A program made the translations under genes and the position numbers. The notes beneath the pieces are model-generated. The model did not search any database. It worked only from the letters and a program-made list of their open reading frames with translations, and was not told the DNA's origin. Positions 9,558 to 21,764 of a stretch of 64,000 bases of DNA are shown here, piece after piece; positions within the stretch are counted from its first letter, which is position 1, and every line of letters begins with the position of its first letter. Source of the stretch: Rhizobiales bacterium NRL2. Lineage in GTDB: Bacteria > Pseudomonadota > Alphaproteobacteria > Minwuiales > Minwuiaceae. Location: positions 4,636,672 through 4,700,671 of the forward strand of contig CP016093.1 in NCBI GenBank assembly GCA_001664005.1. The letters are read 5' to 3'.

Positions 9558-9561
<4 letters not shown>
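8986..9561 (-). CDS. adk: Adenylate kinase (short, LID-less form)
   Basis: A 191-residue adenylate kinase interconverting ATP + AMP and 2 ADP. The P-loop FGPPGAGKGTQA, the AMP-binding STGDMLR and the GFPRTQAQAE motif are all present. Between TRAAETGG and DDNAETLKKRL the protein has only a few residues, so the zinc or salt-bridged LID insertion of the 214-residue E. coli enzyme is missing. The start is a TTG at 9561, overlapping the secY stop as TTGA and preceded by GAGGGGAG; no ATG fits the conserved N-terminus NIILFGPPG. The secY-adk order is classical. Confidence 0.95.
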
Positions 9562-10901
<1,340 letters not shown>

Positions 10902-11009
10902 CGGTTCACCTCAAACAAGGGCGCGGAGCCGGAACGGCTCCGCTGATGCCACACCCTCGGTTCATTCTGGATCGGGACGCGCCGCCGGATGGGCGACCCC
11001 GATCCGCGA

Positions 11010-11561
11010 TCACTTCTTCTTCGGCTTCTTCTTGCCGCTGCGGGCGCGCTCACGGCGCTTCTCCGCCTTGGCCGCCTTGGCCGCCAGTTCTTCCTCGGTC
11101 GGCTTGTCGGACAGCGCGACGGAACCGCCCGCGCCCTCGACCGCCTCGACCGCCTTCGCCGACGCGCCGGCGATCTCGAAGTCGAGCTTCGCCGTGAGTT
11201 CGCCCTTGGCCAGCAGCCGGACGCCGTCGCGGGCGCGGCTGATGACGCCGGCGGCGACCAGGGCCGCGCCGTTGACCTTCTCGTTTGCGTCGAGACGGCC
11301 GTCGTCGACCGCCTGCTGCACCCGGCCGATGTTCACGGCCACGTAGTCCTTGCGGAAGATGTTCTTGAAGCCGCGCTTCGGCAGCCGCCGGTAGATCGGC
11401 ATCTGGCCGCCTTCGAAGCCCTTGATGGCCACGCCGGAGCGCGCCTTCTGGCCCTTCTGTCCGCGCGAGGCGGTCTTGCCCCGGCCGGAACCGATGCCGC
11501 GGCCGACGCGCTTGCGGTCGACCCGCGAGCCCGGATTGTCGTTCAGCTCATTCAGACGCAT
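11010..11561 (-). CDS. rplO: 50S ribosomal protein L15 with Lys-rich C-terminal extension
   Basis: The first ~150 residues are normal L15: [34 protein letters not shown] and [19 protein letters not shown]15 is a late-assembly 23S rRNA binder. The protein is 183 residues, about 30 longer than the E. coli form. The extra C-terminal part is an Ala/Lys/Glu-rich helix ending in a run of lysines (KKKPKKK), likely an additional rRNA-contacting tail. Confidence 0.97.
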   Translation of the reverse strand: MRLNELNDNPGSRVDRKRVGRGIGSGRGKTASRGQKGQKARSGVAIKGFEGGQMPIYRRLPKRGFKNIFRKDYVAVNIGRVQQAVDDGRLDANEKVNGAALVAAGVISRARDGVRLLAKGELTAKLDFEIAGASAKAVEAVEGAGGSVALSDKPTEEELAAKAAKAEKRRERARSGKKKPKKK

Positions 11562-11601
11562 GGCTGATCGTCCTTCCTGTCCGTTCCGTCGGCCCGCCTT
11601 T

Positions 11602-11796
11602 TCAGGCGCCGACTTCCTCCACCTTCACCAGGTGATGTACCTTCGCTATCATGCCGCGCACCGAGGGAGTGTCCTCGAGCACGCGGGAGCGATGCATCTT
11701 GTTCAGCCCCAAGCCGACCAGCGTCGCGCGCTGGTCCTTCGGCCGCCCGATCGGGCTGCCGATCTGGGTCACCTTGACCTTGCCTGCCTCAGCCAT
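11602..11796 (-). CDS. rpmD: 50S ribosomal protein L30
   Basis: A 64-residue L30 with the family core [20 protein letters not shown] followed by [21 protein letters not shown]. The start ATG at 11796 (MAEAGK) overlaps the last 8 nt of rpsE, giving tight coupling; a longer in-frame start would lie within rpsE and lacks family similarity. L30 binds 5S/23S rRNA regions in the central protuberance area. Confidence 0.96.
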   Translation of the reverse strand: MAEAGKVKVTQIGSPIGRPKDQRATLVGLGLNKMHRSRVLEDTPSVRGMIAKVHHLVKVEEVGA

Positions 11797-12346
11797 CGGC
11801 CGCCTCCTGAATCGCCGCCTGGTCATCCCGGCGGCTGACGATGTCGCCGACCTTGCGGCCGCGCTTGGCGGCCACGCGCTTCGGCGACGTGATGTGCTCC
11901 AGCGCGTCGAAGGTCGCGCGGATCATGTTGTAGGGATTGGAGGTGCCGGTCGACTTGGTCACCACGTCCTGCACGCCCAGCGTCTCGAAGACCGCGCGCA
12001 TCGGACCGCCGGCGATGATGCCGGTGCCGGCCGGGGCGGCGCGAAGCACCACCTTGCCGGCGCCGTGACGGCCGGTGATGTCGTGATGCAGGGTCCGGCC
12101 CTCGCGCAGCGGCACGCGGATCATGGTCTTCTTGGCCATCTCGGTCGCCTTGCGGATCGCCTCCGGTACCTCGCGGGCCTTGCCCTTGCCGAAGCCGACG
12201 CGGCCCTTCTGGTCGCCGACCACCACCAGCGCGGCGAAGCCGAAGCGGCGGCCGCCCTTGACCACCTTGGCCACGCGGTTGATGTGGACCAGCTTGTCGA
12301 CGAACTCGCTGTCGCGATCCCTGTCATGAAAGTCGGGACGTGCCAT
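11789..12346 (-). CDS. rpsE: 30S ribosomal protein S5
   Basis: A 185-residue S5. The double-stranded RNA-binding-like N-domain reads [19 protein letters not shown] and the C-domain contains [15 protein letters not shown] and [19 protein letters not shown]5 shapes the decoding site and mRNA entry channel. Residues in the GGRR loop linked to spectinomycin and ram phenotypes look wild type. Confidence 0.98.
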   Translation of the reverse strand: MARPDFHDRDRDSEFVDKLVHINRVAKVVKGGRRFGFAALVVVGDQKGRVGFGKGKAREVPEAIRKATEMAKKTMIRVPLREGRTLHHDITGRHGAGKVVLRAAPAGTGIIAGGPMRAVFETLGVQDVVTKSTGTSNPYNMIRATFDALEHITSPKRVAAKRGRKVGDIVSRRDDQAAIQEAADG

Positions 12347-12358
12347 GCGTCGTACCCC

Positions 12359-12727
12359 TTAGAATTCCAGGCCGCCCTCACGGGCGGCGTCCGCCAGCGC
12401 CTTCACGCGGCCATGATATTTCAGCCCGCCCCGGTCGAAGACGACCGCCTTCACGCCGGCCTCGCCGGCACGCTCGGCGAGCGCCTTGCCGACCGCCTCG
12501 GCCGCCGCCACGGACATGGTCGACTTGATGTCGCCGACAAGGCCCTTCTCGACGGTGCCCGCCGCAGCCACCGTGCGGCCGCCCCGATCGTCGATGATCT
12601 GGGCGTAGATATGCTTGGAACTGCGGTGGATGGACAGCCGCAGCCGATCGCCGGCAACCCGGCGTAGCTTGGCGCGGACGCGTTCGCGACGCCGATCCGC
12701 CCCTGTCTTGCGCTTGTAATAAGCCAT
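12359..12727 (-). CDS. rplR: 50S ribosomal protein L18
   Basis: A 122-residue L18, which carries 5S rRNA into the central protuberance. Diagnostic segments are [18 protein letters not shown] near the middle and [26 protein letters not shown] at the C-terminus. The ATG at 12727 (MAYYKRKTG) is 11 nt after rplF; longer in-frame reading is into rplF and is not supported. Confidence 0.97.
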   Translation of the reverse strand: MAYYKRKTGADRRRERVRAKLRRVAGDRLRLSIHRSSKHIYAQIIDDRGGRTVAAAGTVEKGLVGDIKSTMSVAAAEAVGKALAERAGEAGVKAVVFDRGGLKYHGRVKALADAAREGGLEF

Positions 12728-12738
12728 AGCCGCTGCCC

Positions 12739-13272
12739 TTACTTCTTCTTGCCTTCCTTGCGGACGACGTATTCGTCCGCATAGCGCACGCCCTTGCCCT
12801 TGTAGGGCTCCGGCGGACGCCAGCCGCGGATCTCGGCGGCCACCTGGCCGACCTGCTGCTTGTCGATGCCGGAAACGCGGATCGAGGTCGGCTTCTCGCA
12901 CTTGATGTCGATGCCGTCCGGGATGTCATAGACCACGTCGTGGCTGAAACCGAGCTGCAGGTTGAGCTTGTTGCCTTGGACCTGCGCGCGGTAGCCGGTG
13001 CCGGTGATCTCCAGATCGCGGTGAAAACCTTCCGAGACGCCGTGGACCAGATTGGCCGCCAGGGTGCGCTGCATGCCCCACATCATGCGGGACTTCTGGC
13101 TCTCGTCCTTGGGCCGGACCGTGATCCTGCCTTCGTCGAAGCTCACCTCGACCTCCGGGACGAAGCGCATGCTGAGCTGGCCCAGCTTGCCCTTCACGGT
13201 GATGTCCCGGCCGTCCAGCTTGACGTCGACGCCGCTGGGAACCGGGACGGGGTTCTTGCCGATACGCGACAT
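12739..13272 (-). CDS. rplF: 50S ribosomal protein L6
   Basis: A 177-residue L6, two tandem alpha/beta domains bound near the sarcin-ricin loop and GTPase centre. It begins [15 protein letters not shown] and carries the C-terminal signature [14 protein letters not shown], which is the L6 family fingerprint. It follows rpsH after 2 nt. Confidence 0.98.
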   Translation of the reverse strand: MSRIGKNPVPVPSGVDVKLDGRDITVKGKLGQLSMRFVPEVEVSFDEGRITVRPKDESQKSRMMWGMQRTLAANLVHGVSEGFHRDLEITGTGYRAQVQGNKLNLQLGFSHDVVYDIPDGIDIKCEKPTSIRVSGIDKQQVGQVAAEIRGWRPPEPYKGKGVRYADEYVVRKEGKKK

Positions 13273-13274
13273 GA

Positions 13275-13673
13275 TCAGAACACCTCGCAGAGTACTTCGC
13301 CGCCGACATTCTCGGCGCGGGCTTCCTCGTCGGAGAGCACGCCCCGCGGGGTCGAAAGGACCGAGATGCCCAGGCCATTGGCGACCTTGCCCAGGTCGGC
13401 GATCTTGGAATAGACGCGCCGGCCCGGCTTCGAGACGCGGCGGATCTTCGAGATCACGGGCGTGCCCTCGAAATACTTGAGTTCGATGACCAGTTCCGGA
13501 AAGCCCCGATCGCCGTCTTCCAGACGGAAATCGCGGATGTAGCCTTCGCGCTTCAGCACGTCGAGCACGCCCGCGCGGAACTTCGAGGCCGGCGCCCGGA
13601 CGGCGGTCTTGCGCGCCATCTGGCCGTTCCGGATACGGGTCAACATATCTCCGATGGGATCAGAAAACGACAT
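13275..13673 (-). CDS. rpsH: 30S ribosomal protein S8
   Basis: A 132-residue S8 starting MSFSDPIGDMLTRIRNGQMA. The C-terminal signature LGISVLSTPRGVLSDEEAR is diagnostic. S8 is a primary binder of the 16S central domain and in enteric bacteria represses the spc operon by binding the rplE mRNA region; such control is only inferred here. Confidence 0.98.
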   Translation of the reverse strand: MSFSDPIGDMLTRIRNGQMARKTAVRAPASKFRAGVLDVLKREGYIRDFRLEDGDRGFPELVIELKYFEGTPVISKIRRVSKPGRRVYSKIADLGKVANGLGISVLSTPRGVLSDEEARAENVGGEVLCEVF

Positions 13674-13683
13674 GTCTCTATCC

Positions 13684-13989
13684 TTACCAGCTCGACTTGA
13701 CGAGGCCCGGGATCAATCCCTGGGAGCCGAGTTCACGCAGCGCGATGCGCGACAGGCCCAGCTTGCGGTAATAACCGCGGGACCGGCCGGTGATCGCGCA
13801 GCGGTTGCGCAGGCGCGTCTTGGAGCTGTTGCGCGGCAGTTCCGCCAGCTTCAGACGGGCGGCGAAGCGCTCTTCCTGCGGACGCGAAGGATCCTTCGCG
13901 ATCGCCTTCAGCTCGGCGCGCTTGGCGGCGTACTTCTTCACCAGCTGGCGGCGCTGCTTGTCCTTCTCGATAGAGCTGACCTTGGCCAT
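13684..13989 (-). CDS. rpsN: 30S ribosomal protein S14 (long, zinc-independent form)
   Basis: A 101-residue S14. The C-terminal [26 protein letters not shown] block is the family fingerprint. The length and the lack of paired CxxC motifs identify the C-minus, zinc-free type usual in Proteobacteria. Its start overlaps the rplE stop at 13989. Confidence 0.97.
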   Translation of the reverse strand: MAKVSSIEKDKQRRQLVKKYAAKRAELKAIAKDPSRPQEERFAARLKLAELPRNSSKTRLRNRCAITGRSRGYYRKLGLSRIALRELGSQGLIPGLVKSSW

Positions 13990-14546
13990 TATTCGCTCCC
14001 CGGCTTGCGGAACGGCATGTTGAACCCGGCGAGAAGCTCCCGCGCCTCGTCGTCGGTCCGCGCCGTCGTGCAGATGATGATGTCCATGCCCCGGATGTCG
14101 TCGACCTCGTCGTAGTTGAGCTCCGGAAAGACGATCTGTTCCTTCAGGCCCATGGCGTAGTTGCCGTGGCCGTCGAAGCTGTTGGGGTTCACGCCCCGGA
14201 AGTCCCGCACGCGCGGCAGCGCGATGGTGATCAGCCGGTCCAGGAACTCGTACATGCGGCTGGCGCGCAGCGTGACCTTCACGCCCACCGGCATGCCCTC
14301 GCGCAGCTTGAAGGTCGCCACCGACTTGCGTGCCTTGGTGATCACCGGCCTCTGGCCCGTGATCCGGGCCAGTTCCGCGGCGGCGGCCTGCACCTTCTTG
14401 GAATCGCTGACCCCTTCGCCGACGCCGATATTGACCACGATCTTCTCGAGCTTCGGCAGCTGCATGACGTTCTGGTAGCCGAACCGTTCCGTCATCTGGG
14501 GAACGACCTGGCTGGTGTAATGTTCTTTCAGTCTTGGCTGAGCCAT
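13989..14546 (-). CDS. rplE: 50S ribosomal protein L5
   Basis: A 185-residue L5, which binds 5S rRNA and touches P-site tRNA. It contains [41 protein letters not shown] and the [16 protein letters not shown] block. Position between rplX and rpsN is the classical spc order. Confidence 0.98.
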   Translation of the reverse strand: MAQPRLKEHYTSQVVPQMTERFGYQNVMQLPKLEKIVVNIGVGEGVSDSKKVQAAAAELARITGQRPVITKARKSVATFKLREGMPVGVKVTLRASRMYEFLDRLITIALPRVRDFRGVNPNSFDGHGNYAMGLKEQIVFPELNYDEVDDIRGMDIIICTTARTDDEARELLAGFNMPFRKPGSE

Positions 14547-14557
14547 CCTGCTCCTCC

Positions 14558-14881
14558 TCAGACGTCGATCACTTCGCCGGACCGCTTGGCGACGCGCACC
14601 TTGCGGCCATCCTCGAGCACCTTGAAGCCGACGCGCGTGGGCGCGCCGTCCTTCGGATCCTCGTGGGCGACATTGGAAATGTGGATCGGCGCCTCGCGCT
14701 CGATGATCCCGCCGGGATTGCCCGCGCCGGGACGCTGATGACGCTTGATCATGTTCACGCCGGAGACCACGACGCGGCGCTCGTCGCGGATCACGCGCAA
14801 CACCTCGCCCTTGCGGCCCTTGTCGCGGCCGGCCAGCACGACGACCTTGTCGCCTTTCCTGATCCTGAACTTCTCGGCCAT
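14558..14881 (-). CDS. rplX: 50S ribosomal protein L24
   Basis: A 107-residue L24 with the KOW motif [19 protein letters not shown] near the N-terminus. L24 initiates 50S assembly at the tunnel exit. The ATG at 14881 gives [11 protein letters not shown]; the reading frame continues upstream through rplN but that extension is a shadow. Confidence 0.97.
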   Translation of the reverse strand: MAEKFRIRKGDKVVVLAGRDKGRKGEVLRVIRDERRVVVSGVNMIKRHQRPGAGNPGGIIEREAPIHISNVAHEDPKDGAPTRVGFKVLEDGRKVRVAKRSGEVIDV

Positions 14882-14883
14882 GG

Positions 14884-15252
14884 TTACAGAACCTCCGGCG
14901 CCAGCGAGATGATCTTCATGTAGCCCTTGCCGCGCAGCTCGCGGGTCACGGGACCGAAGATGCGCGTGCCGATCGGCTCGTTCTGCTTGTTGATCAGCAC
15001 CGCCGCATTGCGGTCGAAGCGGATCGCCGTGCCGTCGCCGCGGCGCACTTCCTTGGCCGTACGCACGATCACCGCGCGCATCACGTCGCCCTTCTTGACG
15101 CGCCCGCGCGGGATGGCCTCCTTGACGGAGACGACGATGATGTCGCCCACGCCGGCCACCTTGCGCTTCGAGCCGCCCAGCACCTTGATGCACTGCACCC
15201 GGCGTGCGCCCGAATTGTCGGCGACGTCCAGGTTGGTTTGCATCTGAATCAT
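14884..15252 (-). CDS. rplN: 50S ribosomal protein L14
   Basis: A 122-residue L14. It starts [20 protein letters not shown] and carries the family motif around [21 protein letters not shown]14 forms an intersubunit bridge. It opens the spc gene group, 37 bp downstream of rpsQ. Confidence 0.98.
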   Translation of the reverse strand: MIQMQTNLDVADNSGARRVQCIKVLGGSKRKVAGVGDIIVVSVKEAIPRGRVKKGDVMRAVIVRTAKEVRRGDGTAIRFDRNAAVLINKQNEPIGTRIFGPVTRELRGKGYMKIISLAPEVL

Positions 15253-15289
15253 CGGACCACTCCTGTCCCTTCACAAAGACCGACCGAAA

Positions 15290-15541
15290 TCAGCCGGCCT
15301 CGTTGCTCACGTTCGTCGCCACCACTTCCCAGCGCTTCAGCTTGGAGTAGGGGGCGCATTCGATGACCCGCACCGTGTCCCCGACCTTGCAGCTGTTCTC
15401 GGGGTCGTGGGCGTGGATCTTCTTGCTGTGGCGAATGATCTTCTTGTAGAGCGGATGGCTCACCCGCCGCTCCACACGAATGACCACCGTCTTGTCATTG
15501 GCGTCGCTGACCGCGACGCCCTGCATGACGCGCTTCGGCAT
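15290..15541 (-). CDS. rpsQ: 30S ribosomal protein S17
   Basis: An 83-residue S17, an OB-fold primary 16S rRNA binder. The segments [20 protein letters not shown] and [19 protein letters not shown] fit the family. It is the last S10-cluster gene and lies 4 nt after rpmC. Confidence 0.97.
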   Translation of the reverse strand: MPKRVMQGVAVSDANDKTVVIRVERRVSHPLYKKIIRHSKKIHAHDPENSCKVGDTVRVIECAPYSKLKRWEVVATNVSNEAG

Positions 15542-15545
15542 CTTC

Positions 15546-15740
15546 TCAGGCTCCCTTCGTCCGCTCGCCCATGACCGTCTTGATGCGCGCGATCTCGCGG
15601 CGCACCTGGCGAATGCGGGCCGTGTTCTCGACCTGGCCGGTGACCCGCTGAAAGCGCAGGTTGAACTGCTCCTTCTTCAGGTCGGTCAGGCTTTCCTTCA
15701 GTTCGTCTTCGGACTTGGCGCGGATATCCTGCACGTCCAT
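15546..15740 (-). CDS. rpmC: 50S ribosomal protein L29
   Basis: A 64-residue, largely helical L29 at the tunnel exit, a docking site for nascent-chain factors. Typical features are [19 protein letters not shown] and the following [15 protein letters not shown]. The start touches the rplP stop region with a 1-nt gap. Confidence 0.97.
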   Translation of the reverse strand: MDVQDIRAKSEDELKESLTDLKKEQFNLRFQRVTGQVENTARIRQVRREIARIKTVMGERTKGA

Positions 15741-15741
15741 C

Positions 15742-16161
15742 TCAATTGCCCTCCGGATACCGGCTGACCATCTTGACCTTCATCGGCAGCTTCGCGGCCG
15801 CGCGCTCGAAGGCTTCCTTGGCCAGCTCGTGCGGGACGCCGTCCAGCTCGAACATGATCCGCCCCGGCTTGACCCGGGCTACCCAGTATTCCGGCGAGCC
15901 CTTGCCCTTGCCCATGCGGACCTCGGTCGGCTTCTTCGAAACCGGCACGTCCGGGAAGATGCGGATCCAGACGCGGCCCGCGCGCTTGATATGGCGCGTG
16001 ATGGCGCGCCGCGCGGCCTCGATCTGACGCGCGGTGACCCGCTCCGGCTCCTGGGCCTTCAGGCCATAGGCGCCGAAGTTCAGCGTCGTGCCGCCCTTGG
16101 CGACGCCATGGATGCGTCCCTTGTGGGCCTTGCGGAATTTCGTCCGTTTCGGTTGCAGCAT
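15742..16161 (-). CDS. rplP: 50S ribosomal protein L16
   Basis: A 139-residue L16 starting [16 protein letters not shown]. Internal segments [18 protein letters not shown] and [17 protein letters not shown] are family hallmarks. L16 organises the A-site region of the peptidyl transferase centre. Confidence 0.98.
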   Translation of the reverse strand: MLQPKRTKFRKAHKGRIHGVAKGGTTLNFGAYGLKAQEPERVTARQIEAARRAITRHIKRAGRVWIRIFPDVPVSKKPTEVRMGKGKGSPEYWVARVKPGRIMFELDGVPHELAKEAFERAAAKLPMKVKMVSRYPEGN

Positions 16162-16186
16162 TTTCCCGCCTCAACTCAACAGTTCG

Positions 16187-16878
<692 letters not shown>

Positions 16879-16879
<1 letters not shown>

Positions 16880-17259
16880 CAGTTCGCCTCCTCGACTTCG
16901 GCGACCACGACCGTCAGATGGCTGAACGGCTTCACGATCCGCCCGGCGCGGCCCCTGGCGCGCGCCTGAAAGCGCTTCATCACCAGGCCCTTGCCGACAT
17001 GGGCTTCCTTGACCACCAGCAGATCGGGATCGAGCTGGTGATTGTTCTCCGCATTGGCGATGGCGCTCTGCAGCACCTTCTTCACGTCCAGCGAGATCCG
17101 GCGCTTGTTGAAGCTCAGCTGGACCAGCGCGTCCTCGACCTTGCGGCCGCGGATGATCTGGGCGACCAGATTGAGCTTCTGCGGGCTAATGCGCAGGTTG
17201 CGCCCGATGGCCCGGGCCTCGTTGTCGGCGAGCGTCCGTTCTCTTGCTTGCTTGCCCAT
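16879..17259 (-). CDS. rplV: 50S ribosomal protein L22
   Basis: A 126-residue L22 with [21 protein letters not shown] and the tunnel-lining beta hairpin region ending [21 protein letters not shown]. The hairpin shows no deletion of the type linked to macrolide resistance. It lies 4 nt after rpsS. Confidence 0.98.
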
Positions 17260-17263
17260 CCGA

Positions 17264-17542
17264 CTATCTCCTCTTGGCCTTCTTGTCGGCGGTATGGCCG
17301 TAATAGGTCCTGGTCGGCGCGAACTCGCCGAACTTGTGACCGACCATTTCCTCCGACACCAGCACCGGAATGTGCTTCTGGCCGTTATAGACGCCGAACG
17401 TCAGACCGACGAACTGCGGCAGAATCGTCGAGCGCCGGGACCAGATCTTGATCACGTCCTTGCGCCCCGACTCCCGCGCCGCCTCGGCCTTCTTCAACAG
17501 AAAGCCGTCGACGAACGGTCCTTTCCAAACTGAACGTGCCAC
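17264..17542 (-). CDS. rpsS: 30S ribosomal protein S19
   Basis: A 92-residue S19 starting [20 protein letters not shown], with the signature [14 protein letters not shown] near the C-terminus. It sits in the 30S head with S13. About 50 bp separate it from rplB. Confidence 0.98.
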   Translation of the reverse strand: MARSVWKGPFVDGFLLKKAEAARESGRKDVIKIWSRRSTILPQFVGLTFGVYNGQKHIPVLVSEEMVGHKFGEFAPTRTYYGHTADKKAKRR

Positions 17543-17594
17543 GGTCCGCTCTTCCCTTCGTTTCCGAGGCCCACCGGCCTCTCGTCAATTCGCG

Positions 17595-18422
17595 CTACCG
17601 CTTGTGGCGGCTGCGCATGATCCACTTGTCGCCGGCCTTGTTGCGCCGTGTGCGCGCACCCTTGGTCGGCTTGCCCCACGGGGTCACCGGATGACGGCCG
17701 CCCGAGGTACGGCCTTCGCCGCCGCCATGCGGATGGTCGACCGGGTTCATGGCCACGCCGCGCACGGCGGGCCGCTTGCCGATCCAGCGCTTGCGGCCGG
17801 CCTTGCCCAGCTTCGTGTTGGCCTGGTCGGGGTTGCTCACGGCGCCGACGGTGGCCATGCACTCGCCGCGCACCATGCGCTGTTCGCCCGAGGACAGACG
17901 GAGCTGGGCATAGCCCGCATCCTTGCCGATCAGCTGCGCGTAGGCCCCGGCGGAGCGGGCCATCTGGCCGCCCTTGCCCGGCTTCATCTCCACATTGTGG
18001 ATGATGGTGCCGACCGGCATGTTGCGCAGGGGCATCGCGTTGCCCGGCTTGATGTCGCAGCGCTCGCCGGAGAGCACGCGGTCGCCGACGGCCAGACGCT
18101 GCGGCGCCAGGATATAGCTCAGCTCGCCGTCCTGGTACTCGATCAGCGCGATGAACGCCGTCCGGTTCGGATCGTATTCCAGCCGCGTCACCGTCGCCGG
18201 CATGTCGAACTTGCGCCGCCGGAAGTCCACCATGCGGTACCGCCGCTTGTGGCCGCCGCCGATCCGGCGCGCGGTGATCCGGCCGGTGTTGTTGCGTCCG
18301 CCCTTCTTCGTCAGGCCTTCGGTCAGGCTCTTGACCGGACCGCCCTTGTGCAGGGCCGAACGGTCGACCGAAACCAGGCCCCGCTGGGACGGCGTCGTCG
18401 GATTGTACGTCTTGAGCGCCAT
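17595..18422 (-). CDS. rplB: 50S ribosomal protein L2
   Basis: A 275-residue L2, needed for subunit association and peptidyl transfer. [20 protein letters not shown] begins the protein and the C-terminal signature [19 protein letters not shown] includes the catalytically discussed histidine. It follows rplW after 4 nt. Confidence 0.98.
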   Translation of the reverse strand: MALKTYNPTTPSQRGLVSVDRSALHKGGPVKSLTEGLTKKGGRNNTGRITARRIGGGHKRRYRMVDFRRRKFDMPATVTRLEYDPNRTAFIALIEYQDGELSYILAPQRLAVGDRVLSGERCDIKPGNAMPLRNMPVGTIIHNVEMKPGKGGQMARSAGAYAQLIGKDAGYAQLRLSSGEQRMVRGECMATVGAVSNPDQANTKLGKAGRKRWIGKRPAVRGVAMNPVDHPHGGGEGRTSGGRHPVTPWGKPTKGARTRRNKAGDKWIMRSRHKR

Positions 18423-18426
18423 GGCT

Positions 18427-18720
18427 TCAGAGTCCCGTGGTCACATCGATGGAGTGGCCTTCCGCCAGGGTGACGATGGCCTTCTTGACGTCCGGCCGGC
18501 GGCCGGGCCGCCCGCGGAAGCGCTTGGTCTTGCCCTTCACGATCATGGTGTTGACGGCCGAGACCTCCACCTTGAACAGGGTCTCCACCGCCGCCTTGAT
18601 CTCGGGCTTGGTGGCGTCCTTCGCAACCCGGAAGACCACCTGGTTGTGCTCCGACAACAGGGTCGACTTCTCGGTGATCACCGGGCTCTCGATGATGTCG
18701 TAATAGCGTTCAAGGCTCAT
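18427..18720 (-). CDS. rplW: 50S ribosomal protein L23
   Basis: A 97-residue L23, docking site at the tunnel exit for trigger factor and SRP. The N-terminus includes [16 protein letters not shown] and the loop [18 protein letters not shown] is typical. Its ATG overlaps the rplD stop as ATGA. Confidence 0.97.
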   Translation of the reverse strand: MSLERYYDIIESPVITEKSTLLSEHNQVVFRVAKDATKPEIKAAVETLFKVEVSAVNTMIVKGKTKRFRGRPGRRPDVKKAIVTLAEGHSIDVTTGL

Positions 18721-19337
18721 TTGAGACGCGCCTCCAGCGCTTCGACCGCCGCCCGCGTCAGCACCAGGTGCTCGCGGCGCAGGATGTCGTAGACATTCGC
18801 GCCCTGGCTGGGCAGCACGTCGATCATCGGGATGTTCCTGGCCGCGCGGACGAAGTTCTCGTTCGGCTCCATGCCGTCCACGATAAGCGCCGAGCTCAGG
18901 CCGAGGCCCTTCAGCTTCGCCGCCAGGCCCTTGGTCTTGGCTTCGTCCAGCGACGCCGTGTCGACGATGATCAGCTTGTCGTCGGCGCGCTTGGACGACA
19001 GCGCATGCAGCATGGCCAAGCGCCGGACCTTCTTGGGCAGATCATGGGCGTGGCTGCGCACCACCGGGCCGTGGGCGACGCCGCCGCCGCGGTGGTTCGG
19101 GGCCTTCCACGAACCCTGGCGGGCGCGGCCCGTGCCCTTCTGCTTGAAGGGCTTGGCGCCGGTGCGCGCAACTTCGTGGCGGCCCTTGACCTTGTGAGTG
19201 CCGGCGCGCCGCTTGGCGAGCTGGTAGTTCACCATGCGGTGCAGGATGTCGGCGCGGGGCTCGAGGCCGAAAATGCCGTCGTCGAGTTCGATCTCGCCGG
19301 CCTCGCCGTTCTCGAGGTTGATGACCTTGGCCTGCAT
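18717..19337 (-). CDS. rplD: 50S ribosomal protein L4
   Basis: A 206-residue L4. The tunnel-constriction loop [19 protein letters not shown] (68-86) is wild type in character. In E. coli L4 represses the S10 operon through its leader; no matching leader structure was identified here. The ATG at 19337 follows the rplC stop by 2 nt; the longer open frame upstream overlaps rplC and is rejected. Confidence 0.97.
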   Translation of the reverse strand: MQAKVINLENGEAGEIELDDGIFGLEPRADILHRMVNYQLAKRRAGTHKVKGRHEVARTGAKPFKQKGTGRARQGSWKAPNHRGGGVAHGPVVRSHAHDLPKKVRRLAMLHALSSKRADDKLIIVDTASLDEAKTKGLAAKLKGLGLSSALIVDGMEPNENFVRAARNIPMIDVLPSQGANVYDILRREHLVLTRAAVEALEARLK

Positions 19338-19339
19338 GG

Positions 19340-20125
19340 TCACTTCTCCTCCTTGCTCTCGGCGCCCTGCGCCTCGGCCGGCGCCTCGCTCGAGGCCTCG
19401 GCTTCGGCTTCCGCCGGCTCTTCCGCAGGGGCTTCCGCCGGCGCGGCCGCGGCCGCACGGACGGACGCCGGGAACGGCGCCTCCTCGGGCAGGGCCCGCT
19501 TGACCGCGTCGCGCAGCAGCACCCAGGCGCCCTTGGCGCCCGGCACCCCGCCCTCGACCAGGACGATGCCGCGCTCGTCGTCGGCGCGGACCACCTTCAG
19601 GTTCTGCACCGTGACCCGCGCGTCGCCCATGTGGCCGGCCATCTTCTTGCCCTTGAACACCCGGCCCGGATCCTGGCACTGGCCGGTGGAACCGTGGCTG
19701 CGGTGCGAGACCGAAACGCCGTGGCTGGCGCGCAGGCCGGCGAAGTTGTGGCGCTTCATGGCGCCCGCGAAGCCCTTGCCGATCGAGGTGCCGACAACGT
19801 CGACCTTCTGACCGGGGACGAAGTGCGAGGGCAGCAGCTCGGCCCCCACGTCGACCAGCGCGTCGGCGTCGACGCGGAACTCGGCCAGCTTCATCTTCGG
19901 CTCCACCTCGGCCTTGGCGTAGTGGCCGCGCATGGGCTTGTTGACGTTCTTCACCTTGGCCTTGCCCGCGCCCAGTTGCAGCGCGGTATAGCCGTCGGTC
20001 TCCGCCGTGCGGTGCGCGACGACCTGACAGCCGTCGATCTGCAGCACCGTCACCGGCAGATGCTCGCCGCCCGCGCCGAAGACGCGGGTCATGCCAAGCT
20101 TGCGTGCAATTAGTCCGGTTCGCAT
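19340..20125 (-). CDS. rplC: 50S ribosomal protein L3 with Ala/Glu-rich C-terminal extension
   Basis: L3 nucleates 50S assembly and reaches the peptidyl transferase centre. The central loop [20 protein letters not shown] includes the glutamine methylation region, followed by [20 protein letters not shown]. The core ends near residue 215; about 45 further residues are Ala/Glu/Pro-rich and acidic, making the protein 261 residues. I choose ATG 20125 ([12 protein letters not shown], the conserved start, with GGGATGAG upstream); an ATG nine bases earlier would add only MSS. Confidence 0.96.
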   Translation of the reverse strand: MRTGLIARKLGMTRVFGAGGEHLPVTVLQIDGCQVVAHRTAETDGYTALQLGAGKAKVKNVNKPMRGHYAKAEVEPKMKLAEFRVDADALVDVGAELLPSHFVPGQKVDVVGTSIGKGFAGAMKRHNFAGLRASHGVSVSHRSHGSTGQCQDPGRVFKGKKMAGHMGDARVTVQNLKVVRADDERGIVLVEGGVPGAKGAWVLLRDAVKRALPEEAPFPASVRAAAAAPAEAPAEEPAEAEAEASSEAPAEAQGAESKEEK

Positions 20126-20140
20126 GGAACTCATCCCGAC

Positions 20141-20449
20141 CTAGAGCTTGATCTCAACGTCGACGCCCGCGGCGAGGTCGAGCTTCATCAGCGCGTCCAC
20201 CGTCTGGGGCGTCGGTTCGACGATGTCCAGCAACCGCTTGTGGGTCCGGATCTCGAACTGTTCGCGCGACTTCTTGTCGATATGCGGCGAACGCAGCACC
20301 GTGAACTTCTCGATCCGCGTCGGCAGCGGGATCGGCCCACGCACCTGGGCGCCCGTGCGCTTGGCGGTGTTCACGATCTCGCTCGTCGACTGGTCAAGTA
20401 CCCGATGATCGAAGGCCTTCAGCCTGATCCGGATATTCTGACTGTCCAT
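20141..20449 (-). CDS. rpsJ: 30S ribosomal protein S10
   Basis: A 102-residue S10/NusE with [15 protein letters not shown] and the signature [20 protein letters not shown]. Besides its place in the 30S head it partners NusB and NusG in antitermination. It heads the S10 group; a terminator-like hairpin lies only 24 nt before its start, so expression relies on read-through or a promoter within tuf. Confidence 0.98.
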   Translation of the reverse strand: MDSQNIRIRLKAFDHRVLDQSTSEIVNTAKRTGAQVRGPIPLPTRIEKFTVLRSPHIDKKSREQFEIRTHKRLLDIVEPTPQTVDALMKLDLAAGVDVEIKL

Positions 20450-20473
20450 GTCGCGCTTCCCTTAAGTAAAACC

Positions 20474-20503
20474 GGCCGCCGTCGAAAAGGCCCGGCGGCG
20501 GCC
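20474..20503 (-). terminator. Terminator-like hairpin between tuf and rpsJ
   Basis: A perfect 8-bp stem (20474-20481 with 20496-20503) is followed on the minus strand by GGTTTTAC. It sits after the tuf stop and before rpsJ and could end or attenuate the rpsL-rpsG-fusA-tuf transcript. Confidence 0.55.
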
Positions 20504-20517
20504 AGGTATTCGTGTGC

Positions 20518-21705
<1,188 letters not shown>

Positions 21706-21764
21706 CTTCTCTTCTCCGGCTCTCGGCTTTGTCGTGTCTCTTCAGTGATGCCCGATCCGCGCGG

